Below, in pieces: positions 16,870 through 25,945 of a stretch of 64,000 nucleotides of DNA. Numbering within the stretch: position 1 is the first letter of the stretch; each line of letters begins with the position of its first letter. The notes beneath the pieces are model-generated. The model searched no databases. It was not told the DNA's origin and saw only the letters and a list, made by a program, of their open reading frames with translations. The DNA is from Citrobacter freundii (GTDB lineage Bacteria; Bacteroidota; Bacteroidia; Chitinophagales; Chitinophagaceae): NCBI GenBank assembly GCA_003243445.1, contig QFQQ01000010.1, forward strand, positions 1-64,000. The letters are read 5' to 3'. The position numbers and the translations under genes were made by a program.

Positions 16870-17117
16870 ACCTGAAAAGAAGAAGACAGTTCTGATACGA
16901 TCCGTTTATTCTGTTGACTTTTCACCCCTTACTGTTCGGTGAAATTATATAGAAGTCTTAAAGCGTAGAGAACTGAAGGCTTGAATATAGTTCGGTTGCA
17001 GAATAACTTTGTTCTCTTTTAGGCTACATGTTTGTTCAAAAATAAAGTCAATCGATTTTTCCAGACCTACTTACCGTATAAATCTGTGGCGTGGTGCCCT
17101 GCCTGGCAAGATTGCAT

Positions 17118-17819
17118 TTAAGTCGTGCTGACTGCACTGCCGCAAATTTTCATCAGGATCTTCCCCATTAGTTCGTTTGGCTGCTTAAAAGCTGCCAGCT
17201 CAGCGATCTCCCCCGCCTCCTGCACGAACTTATCTTTCACCAATTCATCTGCGCCAAACTTCAACATGCTTTGCATACTATGCTTATCCGCTTCCAGATG
17301 AAATTGCAGACCGATGATGTCTTCACCAACAGTAAATACCTGGTGATCGCATGCATCCGAACTTGCCTGTAATACACCACCGGCAGGAATATCGAACTTG
17401 TCACCGTGCCAGTGAAACACATTCAATGAAGATGGCAGATCCATTCCAAGCCAATTCCCAAGATCATCGCGGAAATTTACCGGGAACCAGCCGATCTCTT
17501 TGTATTTATTTGGATAAACAACAGCACCAAGCACCGTAGCCAGTAACTGCGCACCGAGACAGATGCCAATGATCTTTTTTTTGTTGTTGATCGCTGAGGA
17601 GATAAAACTTTTTTCTTCAGTCAGCCAACCATACAACTCATCATCGTTTACACTCATTGGCCCACCCATGATGATCAGCACATCAAATGCATCCATCGCA
17701 GGAAATATTGCCTTTTCCCAGACGCGGGTGACCGTGATGATATGGCGATATTCATTTAGCCACGTTTCAATAAAACCCAAACCTTCAAATGGAACATGTT
17801 GTATATAATGGACTCTCAT
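17118..17819 (-). CDS. Class I glutamine amidotransferase-like protein
   Basis: From the ATG at 17817-17819 the protein has 233 residues. It has the class I amidotransferase fold with GGPMSVNDDE, the nucleophile loop IIGICLGAQLLA (Cys), and the His/Glu pair in IGLQFHLEAD, so the catalytic triad looks intact. It resembles stand-alone GMP-synthase-like amidotransferases, whose acceptor is often unknown (some act on gamma-glutamyl compounds). The 20-residue frame extension upstream was rejected because MRVHYIQHVPFEGLG is the conserved family start. No partner synthetase is adjacent. Confidence 0.85.
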   Translation of the reverse strand: MRVHYIQHVPFEGLGFIETWLNEYRHIITVTRVWEKAIFPAMDAFDVLIIMGGPMSVNDDELYGWLTEEKSFISSAINNKKKIIGICLGAQLLATVLGAVVYPNKYKEIGWFPVNFRDDLGNWLGMDLPSSLNVFHWHGDKFDIPAGGVLQASSDACDHQVFTVGEDIIGLQFHLEADKHSMQSMLKFGADELVKDKFVQEAGEIAELAAFKQPNELMGKILMKICGSAVSTT

Positions 17820-17934
17820 GATAGTAATTTGTTTCCTGCATTGCAGGATTTGAGAGTCCGAATATACTTGTTTCAGCAATGAATGAAAAACCAGTGGAGA
17901 TCCGGATCGAACTGAAAATAAAATAAGGTGACGA

Positions 17935-18246
17935 TCAGTTTGTATGAAGCAGTAATGATCCTTTCTCGCGGATCAGGTAAAAGGCCTCCCCTTTGTGATC
18001 AATATTGACCTCAACAGGCCAGCCATCTTCCCGCAGGAATTTGATAGCACGATCATATTCGGGATTGATTGAGATCCTGTAATCCACTCCTTTTGGATTC
18101 AGCCGGTAAAAACGGCTGACAGATGTGCGGATACTGAACGTATCTGCAAGCGGTTGCTGTAATGAGTGTGGATTAAATTCCTCAGGCCAGCAAACGATAT
18201 GACGGCGCACAAAACCTTTCCACAGTTGATAGAGTTGGTTCAGCAT
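17935..18246 (-). CDS. Hypothetical protein
   Basis: The 103-residue frame starts at an ATG (18244-18246) and encodes a soluble protein with no signal peptide or membrane span. It contains YRLNPKGVDYRISINPEY and a C-terminal KGEAFYLIREKGS. The composition is plausible for a real protein. I do not recognise the family. It is co-directed with the amidotransferase, 115 bases upstream of it, and could share its transcript. Confidence 0.5.
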   Translation of the reverse strand: MLNQLYQLWKGFVRRHIVCWPEEFNPHSLQQPLADTFSIRTSVSRFYRLNPKGVDYRISINPEYDRAIKFLREDGWPVEVNIDHKGEAFYLIREKGSLLLHTN

Positions 18247-18675
18247 AATATCCTTATTTGTCCGTTTCTGATAGTTAATTCCTTGTAAAATATTTACAGA
18301 AAGACTGAAGTCATTTTCCGGATACTACTGAAGCCAAAATTTGTTCCAAACACGAATTATAATCGAAGGATCACGCAAATTAACCGGCGATTCGAAATAT
18401 TTTTACCGGGGAGATGAACAGTGGTGGGTTGTCAGCGGAAGGCAGATTTAAGTTGAGACGAGGATATTTTTTTTGTGATCAACGTTTCCCTATTTTAGAG
18501 CGCTGCCGGTTCGCAAGGTCGTCCATTGTCAGTAGAGTATTGACAGGATTGAACTGAAGAATCTTTCTCTGCAGTGCTCTTTCTTTCCGTTCTTCCCGCC
18601 TTACCGGTAAAAGAACAGTAAGGAGGGAAGAAAGAACAAACAATAAGTTAACGGCACTTTATAAAAAAATAATAG
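18247..18675. other. Gap upstream of mqo
   Basis: This 429-bp region separates divergent genes and should hold the mqo promoter and leader. The only structured item seen is family F element F1 (18577-18637). No riboswitch or small gene was recognised. Confidence 0.4.
18577..18637. repeat. Family F inverted element F1
   Basis: CTTCCCGCCTTAC (18592-18604) pairs with GTAAGGAGGGAAG (18618-18630) in 12 of 13 positions. The ten-base palindrome TTACCGGTAA (18601-18610) overlaps the centre. It is related to F2 beyond the other end of mqo, and lies 39 bases before the mqo start codon, within the leader. Confidence 0.75.
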
Positions 18676-20169
18676 ATGCAAAAAGCAAAACAAGCTTCTG
18701 AGTCTGTAGACGTACTGATGATCGGTGCAGGGATTATGAGCACAACACTTGCGATGTTATTGAAGCAACTGGATCCATCATTAAAAATAAACCTCTACGA
18801 AGTACTGGATACTGCTGCGGAAGAAAGTTCCAATGCGTGGAATAACGCTGGAACAGGTCATGCGGCGTTATGTGAGTTGAACTATACACCGCAAAAGGAT
18901 GACGGATCTATCGATATCAGCAAAGCACTTGAAGTAAATACGGCGTTTGACCTTTCGAGGCAATTCTGGGCTTATCTGGTAGGAAAAGGCATTGTTCCTG
19001 ATCCGCAGGCGTTCATTCATCCGGTACCTCATTGCAGTTTTGTGACCGGTGAAGAAGATGTCGCCTATCTCAAAAAAAGATTTGATGCGCTGACAGCACA
19101 TCCCTTGTATCAAGAAATGGAATATACGGAAGATGTCATCACGCTCACTGAATGGATGCCTCTGATCATGGATGGTCGCGACCGTGATGAAAAAGTAGCG
19201 GCAACAAGAATGCATACAGGTACGGATGTGGACTTTGGTAAACTTACAAGGCTGTATCTTGATCATCTGGAAAAAACAGATGGCTTTGACGCATTTTATG
19301 GTAACCGCGTGATAGACCTGGAGCGGAATGATAACGGGTGGAACGTGGAGATCCGTGATGAAAGATCAGGAGATCATTACACAGTTCATGCAGGCTTTGT
19401 ATTCGTCGGAGCCGGTGGTGGTGCGCTACGGCTGTTGCAAAAATCGGATATTGAAGAAGGACGCGGGTATGCAGGTTTTCCGGTGAGCGGGATCTGGCTG
19501 AGAACGGATAACCCGGCGATCACGTCGAGACATCATGCAAAAGTGTATGGCAAAGCAGGTGTGGATGCACCGCCCATGTCCGTTCCGCATCTTGATACGA
19601 GATATGTGGATGGAAAGGTTTCATTGCTGTTTGGCCCTTATGCAGGATTTTCTACAAAATTTTTAAAACACGGCTCTTACCTGGATCTGTTCGGATCGAT
19701 TGATATTGATAACATCCTTCCATTGCTGGCTGTTGGCCGGGACAATTTTGCATTGGAAAGATATCTCGTTGGGCAGGTTTTTGAATCTGACAGAAAACGC
19801 TTTGATGCGCTCCGCGAATTCTTCCCATTGCTCAATGAAGATGACTGGCATTTTGAGCAGGCGGGCCAGCGGGTGCAGATCATCAAAAAAGATAAAGAAC
19901 ATGGAGGTGTATTGAAATTCGGAACGGAAGTGATCTGCTCGGCTGATCAGACGCTGGCGGCATTACTTGGCGCTTCGCCGGGAGCTTCAACAGCGGTATC
20001 GATCATGCTGGATGTGATCAAAAAGTGTTTCGATAAAAAATTGGAAAGTGGTGATTGGTCAAAAAAACTGAAAGAGATGATCCCTTCCTATGGAATCGAT
20101 CTGAGGAAACAAAGTGATCTTTGTCTTGAGTTGAGGAAAGAAACAGCAATCGCTCTTCGTATAAATTAG
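18676..20169 (+). CDS. mqo: Malate:quinone oxidoreductase
   Basis: The 497-residue protein matches the FAD-dependent Mqo family at full length. It has the dinucleotide fold DVLMIGAGIMSTTLAMLL, the following EESSNAWNNAGTGHAALCE block, FVFVGAGGGALRLLQKS, and a C-terminal LGASPGASTAVSIML. It oxidises malate to oxaloacetate at the membrane, passing electrons to quinone, as a TCA-cycle step. ATG at 18676 gives the standard N-terminus. The gene is monocistronic and bracketed by two related family F inverted repeats (18577-18637 and 20203-20276), the second immediately downstream. Confidence 0.96.
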   Translation: MQKAKQASESVDVLMIGAGIMSTTLAMLLKQLDPSLKINLYEVLDTAAEESSNAWNNAGTGHAALCELNYTPQKDDGSIDISKALEVNTAFDLSRQFWAYLVGKGIVPDPQAFIHPVPHCSFVTGEEDVAYLKKRFDALTAHPLYQEMEYTEDVITLTEWMPLIMDGRDRDEKVAATRMHTGTDVDFGKLTRLYLDHLEKTDGFDAFYGNRVIDLERNDNGWNVEIRDERSGDHYTVHAGFVFVGAGGGALRLLQKSDIEEGRGYAGFPVSGIWLRTDNPAITSRHHAKVYGKAGVDAPPMSVPHLDTRYVDGKVSLLFGPYAGFSTKFLKHGSYLDLFGSIDIDNILPLLAVGRDNFALERYLVGQVFESDRKRFDALREFFPLLNEDDWHFEQAGQRVQIIKKDKEHGGVLKFGTEVICSADQTLAALLGASPGASTAVSIMLDVIKKCFDKKLESGDWSKKLKEMIPSYGIDLRKQSDLCLELRKETAIALRIN

Positions 20170-20202
20170 CAGTTAACGGATCGGAATTTTTGCTAACATA
20201 GG

Positions 20203-20276
20203 ACTTCCTTACCTTCCTTACCGTCCTTCCCGGCTTACCGGTTTATTTTTACAGGTAAGCCGGGAAGGACGGTAAG
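20203..20276. repeat. Family F element F2: perfect 23-bp inverted repeat
   Basis: The arms at 20217-20239 and 20254-20276 are perfect reverse complements with a 14-base loop. The left side is a run of 9-bp units of the CCTTACCNT type starting near 20209. It lies 34-107 bases after the mqo stop and may form a strong 3-prime hairpin, but no T-run follows. Confidence 0.92.
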
Positions 20277-20396
20277 GACTCAAAACGACTTGGTATTTTC
20301 TCTTCAGGCTTGTTGTTCGATGGAATTACGCCAATCTCTCGATCTTTCCCGGGATACTGTCGGGATCAGCTGATCCACAAGATCTGCAGGCCTTTT

Positions 20397-20437
20397 TTGC
20401 TTTTGAATTTTACTTTTTACTTCGCAATCTTTACTTC
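20397..20437. repeat. Family E single arm E3
   Basis: TTTTGAA/TTTTTAC-type heptads with slippage lie between mqo and the sigma factor gene. No opposite arm was found. The remaining sequence of the 349-bp gap (20170-20518) should hold the sigma operon promoter; none was clear. Confidence 0.6.
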
Positions 20438-20518
20438 AACAGGTCGCTCTCAAAAAAAAGTTTAATTTATTTTCCAACTTTTCACATCTTCCCTGCACTT
20501 CTTTATGTAAGCCGGCAA

Positions 20519-21067
20519 TTGCAGCACGAAACTAACATACAGCATGAACTCGTAAACAAGGCCAGGGATGGAGATCAGTCTGCCCGGGCGGAACTATACA
20601 GGCTTTTCAGCCGTGCCATGTACAATAAATGTATCCGGATGGCCGGCAATCCCACGGATGCCGAAGATCTGCTGCATGATGCCTTTGTTTATGCTTTCGA
20701 GCATTTGCATCAGTTGAAAGATCCGGCAGCATTTGGTGGCTGGCTTGGAAGGATCGTTGTTGGCGAATGCGTCCGTTTCAGTAAAAAAAGCCTGAAATGG
20801 AAAGATCTTGACGATGATCTCTCAGAAGATCAGCCTGAGGAAAATGAATGGTGGAACTCGATCGGCATAGAACAGGTGAACGAAGAAATAAAGAAATTAC
20901 CGGATGGATGCAGGCAGGTATTCGTTCTGTTTGCACTGGAGAACTACCCTCATAAACTGATCGCGCAAAATCTTGGTATCTCAGAAAGCACCAGTAAAAG
21001 CCAATATCAACGCGCCAGAAAATTGCTAAAGGAAAGACTGACCAATAAAACATTGAATCATGGATAA
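20519..21067 (+). CDS. ECF-type RNA polymerase sigma-70 factor
   Basis: The 182-residue protein has region 2 (DAEDLLHDAFVYAFEHL, about 47-63) and region 4 (LPDGCRQVFVLFALENYPH followed by IAQNLGISESTSKS), the layout of an extracytoplasmic-function sigma factor. The first in-frame ATG lies inside region 2 (about residue 33), so translation must begin at a non-ATG codon; TTG at 20519 is the best candidate. The stop overlaps the ATG of the next gene by 8 bases, so sigma factor, anti-sigma and secreted protein are translationally coupled. Confidence 0.88.
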   Translation: MQHETNIQHELVNKARDGDQSARAELYRLFSRAMYNKCIRMAGNPTDAEDLLHDAFVYAFEHLHQLKDPAAFGGWLGRIVVGECVRFSKKSLKWKDLDDDLSEDQPEENEWWNSIGIEQVNEEIKKLPDGCRQVFVLFALENYPHKLIAQNLGISESTSKSQYQRARKLLKERLTNKTLNHG

Positions 21068-21749
21068 ATTTCATGAACATCTTTTATCACAGCAAGACAG
21101 GCTTGACGCTGATCTTCCAAACGAAAAAGTTTGGGATCGCATAGACGCAAGCCTGTCGGAGAAGAAAGTTACAGGTTCAGTAAATGCTATGTTCCGATAC
21201 CTCGCAGCTGCTTCAGTGATCGCGCTAGTAGCAGCGGGATTCTGGATGGAAAACAGGAAGACGGTTCATAATCAGGAAAAGAATACGGCCGTCACCACAC
21301 ACGCACCTGAAAAAGACAGCGCGGCAATGATAGTTACAGACAACAAACCAGTGATCGTCTCCAGAACTATTGAAACTCCGGTGGAAAGAGAAAGCGCAAA
21401 ACCTGTAGTGCAAGAGCAACCCATCGAAAAATTAAGCGCAGACTATGCCGCACTGATCTCATCTCGTCTTCAAAAACTAAGAGCAACACCTGTTTATGCA
21501 GAATGCTCAGACTACTTTTCAGATTTCACCGGTCAATTAAAGCAAATGGATAAAGACGGATTGAACATCCAACACGACCTGCAACAATATGGTCTACAGG
21601 ATGCACTGATCGAACAACTGATAGAAATATACGAACGGAAATTAAGATTGCTGAAAGAGCTGCAAGCACAGATCACCCGGATGAACAGGAAAGCAGGCTT
21701 ACGGGCGGGTGCATCAAAACAAACAGAACCCTGCTTTATCAACTTATAG
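21060..21749 (+). CDS. Putative anti-sigma factor, single-pass membrane protein
   Basis: The 229-residue protein has a cytoplasmic N-terminal part of about 43 residues (DLPNEKVWDRIDASLSEKK), one membrane span (about 44-63, MFRYLAAASVIALVAAGFW), and a periplasmic part ending in a leucine/glutamate-rich coiled segment (LRLLKELQAQITRMNRK). It starts inside the end of the ECF sigma gene, the usual place for a cognate anti-sigma factor. No zinc anti-sigma HxxxCxxC motif is present. The function is inferred from position and topology. Confidence 0.7.
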   Translation: MDKFHEHLLSQQDRLDADLPNEKVWDRIDASLSEKKVTGSVNAMFRYLAAASVIALVAAGFWMENRKTVHNQEKNTAVTTHAPEKDSAAMIVTDNKPVIVSRTIETPVERESAKPVVQEQPIEKLSADYAALISSRLQKLRATPVYAECSDYFSDFTGQLKQMDKDGLNIQHDLQQYGLQDALIEQLIEIYERKLRLLKELQAQITRMNRKAGLRAGASKQTEPCFINL

Positions 21750-21754
21750 CCACT

Positions 21755-22936
21755 ATGAAACGGATTCTTTTATTCGCTGTCATTTATATTTTCTGCGGAA
21801 CGCTTATCTGCTATCCGCAAAAAAAAATACCGTCTTCGCCCGGTCCGGCAAAATCTCCGGGAACAATGTATATAGACAGGAAAGATATAAAGACAAAGGA
21901 GATCACGGCAGAACTCCCGTTCAATACAGACGGAACAATTTTCCTGGAGAATATCCTTCGCGTGATCGATATCAAAACCGGCACCGATGGAAAAATAAAA
22001 TTATCCACGACGATCTCTTACTATGGCACGCCTGCATATACGGACCAGCAGTGGTTGGAAGAACTGGATATTTCTATGAACGGACAGCCAAAATCGGTGG
22101 TCATCAAAACAGGCAAACAATTCAGCCGGGAGGGAAAGACTGAAGCAGCAACAATTCCGGAAGAAGACAGTCTTATAGATAAAAAAGCCGGCGAACTTTC
22201 GGATAGAGTAGCCATTATCGGTAACGATGGAAAATGGGTGAACAGGAAAGCGGCAGTCTTCCGGAAGATAATACTGTATGTACCGGCCCAGGCACTGCTC
22301 GATATAACCTCGAAATACGGCAAGATCACCATCAGCAATGACCTGAACGAGGTGGTTGCTAAAATCACCAGCGGCTCGTTGAAGATGAAAAATGTAAAAT
22401 ACATAAACCTCTCGAGCTCCTACAGCAGGATAGAAACAGAAAATATACAGCAATCGAAAATCAGCCTGTCGAACGCGAAATTTATTGTAAAGAAAAACGA
22501 CCGGATCGAGATCAACTCCTCTAACTCAATAGTTAATGCAGCCGACATAAAAACGATGACCATCAACAGCACTAATGACAGATATGAAATACAGGAACTT
22601 GGCAGTGCGACTGGTGAAAAGAAGTACGGCAATTTTGAAATAACAAGCCTGAAAGACTCGTTGAACATCACCGGCGTGAACGCAGATATTAAATTGCGTA
22701 GTATTTTCTCTTCTGTAAGGACGATCAGGATCAACAACAAATATGGCGAAATGCATCTTCCGATCCGTTTGTTAAAAAACTGGACGCTGGATGTGACCGG
22801 AGCAAATACAAGTATCTCCGCTCCTTTTAAATTAAAAGCAAATGCAGATAAGACCCAAACGGCCGAAGCCGGAGCACAAATTAATTCAACAAAGTTTCAG
22901 TTGAAATGCAATGATTGCAACATTGACTTCAATTGA
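21755..22936 (+). CDS. Secreted beta-rich protein of unknown function
   Basis: The 393-residue product has a signal peptide (MKRILLFAVIYIFCGTLIC), which may also fit a lipoprotein with Cys near position 19. The second half is a series of short beta-strand-like repeats rich in N, S, T and I (for example ITISNDLNEVVAKITSGSLK), reminiscent of the DUF4097/GIN-type adhesin head domains common in Bacteroidetes, but I cannot name the family firmly. It follows the anti-sigma gene by 5 bases and is the last gene before a terminator, so it is probably co-expressed with the sigma system. Confidence 0.7.
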   Translation: MKRILLFAVIYIFCGTLICYPQKKIPSSPGPAKSPGTMYIDRKDIKTKEITAELPFNTDGTIFLENILRVIDIKTGTDGKIKLSTTISYYGTPAYTDQQWLEELDISMNGQPKSVVIKTGKQFSREGKTEAATIPEEDSLIDKKAGELSDRVAIIGNDGKWVNRKAAVFRKIILYVPAQALLDITSKYGKITISNDLNEVVAKITSGSLKMKNVKYINLSSSYSRIETENIQQSKISLSNAKFIVKKNDRIEINSSNSIVNAADIKTMTINSTNDRYEIQELGSATGEKKYGNFEITSLKDSLNITGVNADIKLRSIFSSVRTIRINNKYGEMHLPIRLLKNWTLDVTGANTSISAPFKLKANADKTQTAEAGAQINSTKFQLKCNDCNIDFN

Positions 22937-22967
22937 CTCACTCACAGTTTTAGTATAATAAGCAGAC

Positions 22968-22997
22968 GGGGAGCCGTTCCCGGTTCCCCTATTTTTT
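22968..22997 (+). terminator. Rho-independent terminator of the sigma operon
   Basis: A nine-pair stem (GGGGAGCCG at 22968-22976 with CGGTTCCCC at 22981-22989, one G-T pair, loop TTCC) is followed by TATTTTTT. It also touches the stop codon of the convergent phosphodiesterase gene at 22996. Confidence 0.9.
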
Positions 22998-23874
22998 AAC
23001 GCATTGCTTCAGCCACCTCCACAGGAAGATCAGATTCCAGGATATCTGCCCCATGCTTAAAGATATCACGATAAGCCGCGGCCCGCTCCTGCTTTGTAGG
23101 AAGCTTGTCATATACCGGCGCTGCCGAGATCATACACATCACAGCTTTTGCATGCAGGAGTTCAAACATTTTGTTATTCTCCGGTTTATTTTCCGAGCCG
23201 ATATATGCGATCATGTTGCTCCACGGAATACCTGCAGCTTCGTACTCCTTCATCGCCGCTTCGGTTTTTACAAAAGCTGACATCATCAGCATCGGGTCAT
23301 CATTGAAATAAAACTTTGCCTGTTGCGCATCGTGAACGGTCAGCATCACAAAACCAGCAGCCTGATTTTTCCGGATCAGATCCGCAATCATTCGCAGCGG
23401 CACATCTTTTTTATCAAGATTCAGGATCGTTTTCCCTCTTGCCCATTTGATGGCTTCTTCAAGCGTGGGAATGCGATAAGGCGTTACGTTTCCATCCTTA
23501 TCCTTCAGACGAAATTGCTTCACCTGCTCCCAGGTATAATCGGAAAGCTTTCCCTTTCCGGTAGTCGTCCTGTCCAGTGTTGCATCATGAAGCAATACGA
23601 TCACACTATCTTTTGTAAGGCGCGGATCGATCTCAAAAAATGCGGGTGTATTTTTCAACACATATTCAAATGTCTCAATCGCGTTTTCGGGATAGCCGGG
23701 AATATGACTGCCACGATGACCACTGATAATGTTCTGATTCTTTCCCGTATAGTGAAAAAAGGAATGAATATCGAACTGATCATCCTTTTGCAGGATCTTC
23801 AGTTGCGAATTTGCCGCGACCATGATCATCAGCATTGAACACAGTATAACGATCCTGTTCATAAAAAGCTTCAT
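22996..23874 (-). CDS. Glycerophosphodiester phosphodiesterase, secreted
   Basis: The 292-residue protein (ATG at 23872-23874; an ATG four codons later is also possible) has a signal peptide MNRIVILCSMLMIMVAANS, so it acts outside the cytoplasm. The catalytic core is ISGHRGSHIPGYPENAIETF, then FEIDPRLTKDSVIVLLHD and LDRTTTGKGKLSDY, matching the GDPD HR(G)...PENT...ExD...HD pattern. It would hydrolyse a glycerophosphodiester to glycerol-3-phosphate or a related phosphomonoester plus alcohol. It is the last gene of a long minus-strand run beginning with susC. The stop codon of the preceding phosphatase adjoins its start, indicating translational coupling. Confidence 0.9.
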   Translation of the reverse strand: MKLFMNRIVILCSMLMIMVAANSQLKILQKDDQFDIHSFFHYTGKNQNIISGHRGSHIPGYPENAIETFEYVLKNTPAFFEIDPRLTKDSVIVLLHDATLDRTTTGKGKLSDYTWEQVKQFRLKDKDGNVTPYRIPTLEEAIKWARGKTILNLDKKDVPLRMIADLIRKNQAAGFVMLTVHDAQQAKFYFNDDPMLMMSAFVKTEAAMKEYEAAGIPWSNMIAYIGSENKPENNKMFELLHAKAVMCMISAAPVYDKLPTKQERAAAYRDIFKHGADILESDLPVEVAEAMR

Positions 23875-24474
23875 CTATCGTAATTTTGAATTCAGTAGTT
23901 CCAATGTGAACACGCCACTTTGATCTAATGTGAAACAAGTGATCGAAGAATTCTCCTGGACAAGCTGGCGATAATTTCTCAATGGCATGCCTAGTTTATA
24001 AGCCATATATAACCTGTTAATGCCATTGTGCGCCACCACCATCACATTACCTTCCGTATATTTTTGCTGCACGGATCTGAAGAAGTCATCCACCCTCGTG
24101 ACGATCTCCATTCCCGTTTCACCGGTTCCACCCGCACGATGACTTGCGGGATCACTCATCCAGTTAACCCAAAGTGATCCGTTCTCTTCGATGAACTCTT
24201 CCTTGGTCTTGCCTTCCCATTGCCCGAAATCCGCTTCGATCAACCGGTCATCTTTGATCGCTTCTTTGCCCGAGGCAATACAAGCCGTAGTATACGCACG
24301 CTGCAAAGGGGAAGAATAGACATTCAGTAATCCGATGCCCTCCATCTGACGCTTCACTTCCTCAGCCTGACTGATACCTTTTTCTGTGAGAGCGATATCC
24401 GTCCGGCCGCAATACCGGTTATTATCGGCATTCCAGGCAGTTTGTCCATGTCTAAGTAAAAAGATCCTCAGCAT
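23875..24474 (-). CDS. Histidine phosphatase (phosphoglycerate mutase-like)
   Basis: The 199-residue cytoplasmic protein belongs to the histidine phosphatase superfamily. The phospho-His motif LRHGQTAWN lies at residues 6-14, the acid residue in EADFGQWEGK, and the second catalytic His in VVAHNG. Its length and GRTDIALTEKG block fit the CobC/PhoE-type phosphatases rather than true glycolytic mutases. Its start lies one base after the stop of the preceding FGGY kinase gene, so it is part of the same operon. It may dephosphorylate a sugar phosphate in this pathway; the substrate is not deducible. Confidence 0.88.
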   Translation of the reverse strand: MLRIFLLRHGQTAWNADNNRYCGRTDIALTEKGISQAEEVKRQMEGIGLLNVYSSPLQRAYTTACIASGKEAIKDDRLIEADFGQWEGKTKEEFIEENGSLWVNWMSDPASHRAGGTGETGMEIVTRVDDFFRSVQQKYTEGNVMVVAHNGINRLYMAYKLGMPLRNYRQLVQENSSITCFTLDQSGVFTLELLNSKLR

Positions 24475-24475
24475 A

Positions 24476-25918
24476 TTATTTCAAAAATTTTCTTCTCTTT
24501 AATTCTTCAATAAAGAGCTTATATTTTTCATTATACAGTTGAACCAATATCGGATCAGGCTCAACGGTAAGTTCAGGTATCACCATTGCACCGGCCGCTT
24601 CCTGCAAAGATGAATAAAAACTCCGTGACGCGGCAAGGATGGCGGCGCCTGCGGCACCAGAGACATTTTTCATTTTACAAACGGGAACATTGATCACGCT
24701 GCTGCGGATCTTCATCCATGTATCGCTATTACTTCCGCCCCCAGCGGAAAAAATCCGTTCGATCTTTTCGCCGGATAAACCGCAGATCGTCTCATAAGCA
24801 TACCGTTCGATAAATGCAACGCCTTCCATCGCAGCGGTGAATCGCTCGATCGTATTTCCTTCCGGCCAGAAACCTGTTGCGTTGGGAGATACAAAAGGAA
24901 ACCGCTCACCGGTTTGCAACAAAGGCCAGGCAAGAGAGCCGGCGGGCAGGCGCGACCCGGCTTTTTCATTCAGTTCTTTCAGGTCTTCTCCGGCAAAAAA
25001 TTTACTTACCCAATCCGCACCGGTATTACTTGCGCCACCCGGCATCCAATAGCCAGCAGGATGGCGATGATTGTAGATGGCGCCAAGAGGATCTATCACT
25101 TCTTTTTGTGTGACACCTTTTATAACGAGTGTGGTCCCGATCGTTGTGTTCCACTGACCCGGGCTTACCGCACCGGCAGCGATCTGCGAGGCACATCCAT
25201 CCGTCACGCCGGTTGTCACAATCACTGAAGAAGGCAATCCCCAGGCTTGAGCCAACTCCTGTTTGATCCAACCGACCGTCTCGCCTGATGGTTTTACCTC
25301 CTGCAGCCATTCTTTACGAATCCCGATCTGATCTGTGATATAATCCGGCCAGCTAAAATCATGGATATTGTAACCGGACTTCATGGCGTTTGTATAATCC
25401 GTCACACCATATTCTCCACATAGTCTTCCTGTGATAAAATCCGCCGCGTGAATGAATTTATACAACTGTGGGATCTTATCCGAAAAATGATTCAAAAACC
25501 ATTTCATCTTTGGCAAACCACTTGAAGCATTGAATGCGGTATAGCCTTTCTTTACCAGTGATGATGCAACTTCTTTACAAAATGCCGCCTCGTTTGCTGA
25601 GCGAGGGTCGCTGTACATGATCGCGGAATGAAGCGGCTCAAAAGAATGGTCCAGCGGAATGATCGTGCCTGAAGTGGACGTGACTGCGACAGCCTTGATA
25701 TCGTTGAGTGAAATAGTCTGCCTCACTTCATTCAATAATGCAGGTATCAGCCGGTTCACAGATTCCCACCACGTAACGGGCGACTGCTCTTCACGTAAAG
25801 TTTCACTCAATGGAAAAACCTCTTCCCTTGCAGCAAGCTGGATCCCGTTCTTCTCAAGCAAAACAATTCTTGCACCTTGTGTGCCGATATCGATACCAAG
25901 AAAAAATGTACTATTCAT
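24476..25918 (-). CDS. FGGY-family carbohydrate kinase (xylulokinase-like)
   Basis: From ATG at 25916-25918 the protein has 480 residues. FGGY features are the N-terminal FFLGIDIGTQGARIVLL, the central TTGVTDGCASQIAAGA and TIGTTLVIKGV, and the C-terminal IFSAGGGSNSDTWM and SGAAGAAILAA blocks. It phosphorylates a sugar or polyol with ATP in the cytoplasm. It is one of two adjacent FGGY kinases that differ clearly from each other, implying two phosphorylation steps or two substrates. The N-terminal extension with an overlapping upstream ATG was rejected because the hydrophobic FLGIDIGT block should lie within about 15 residues of the start. Confidence 0.88.
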   Translation of the reverse strand: MNSTFFLGIDIGTQGARIVLLEKNGIQLAAREEVFPLSETLREEQSPVTWWESVNRLIPALLNEVRQTISLNDIKAVAVTSTSGTIIPLDHSFEPLHSAIMYSDPRSANEAAFCKEVASSLVKKGYTAFNASSGLPKMKWFLNHFSDKIPQLYKFIHAADFITGRLCGEYGVTDYTNAMKSGYNIHDFSWPDYITDQIGIRKEWLQEVKPSGETVGWIKQELAQAWGLPSSVIVTTGVTDGCASQIAAGAVSPGQWNTTIGTTLVIKGVTQKEVIDPLGAIYNHRHPAGYWMPGGASNTGADWVSKFFAGEDLKELNEKAGSRLPAGSLAWPLLQTGERFPFVSPNATGFWPEGNTIERFTAAMEGVAFIERYAYETICGLSGEKIERIFSAGGGSNSDTWMKIRSSVINVPVCKMKNVSGAAGAAILAASRSFYSSLQEAAGAMVIPELTVEPDPILVQLYNEKYKLFIEELKRRKFLK

Positions 25919-25945
25919 CATTTCATGCAGAGAACAAAAAATCAT

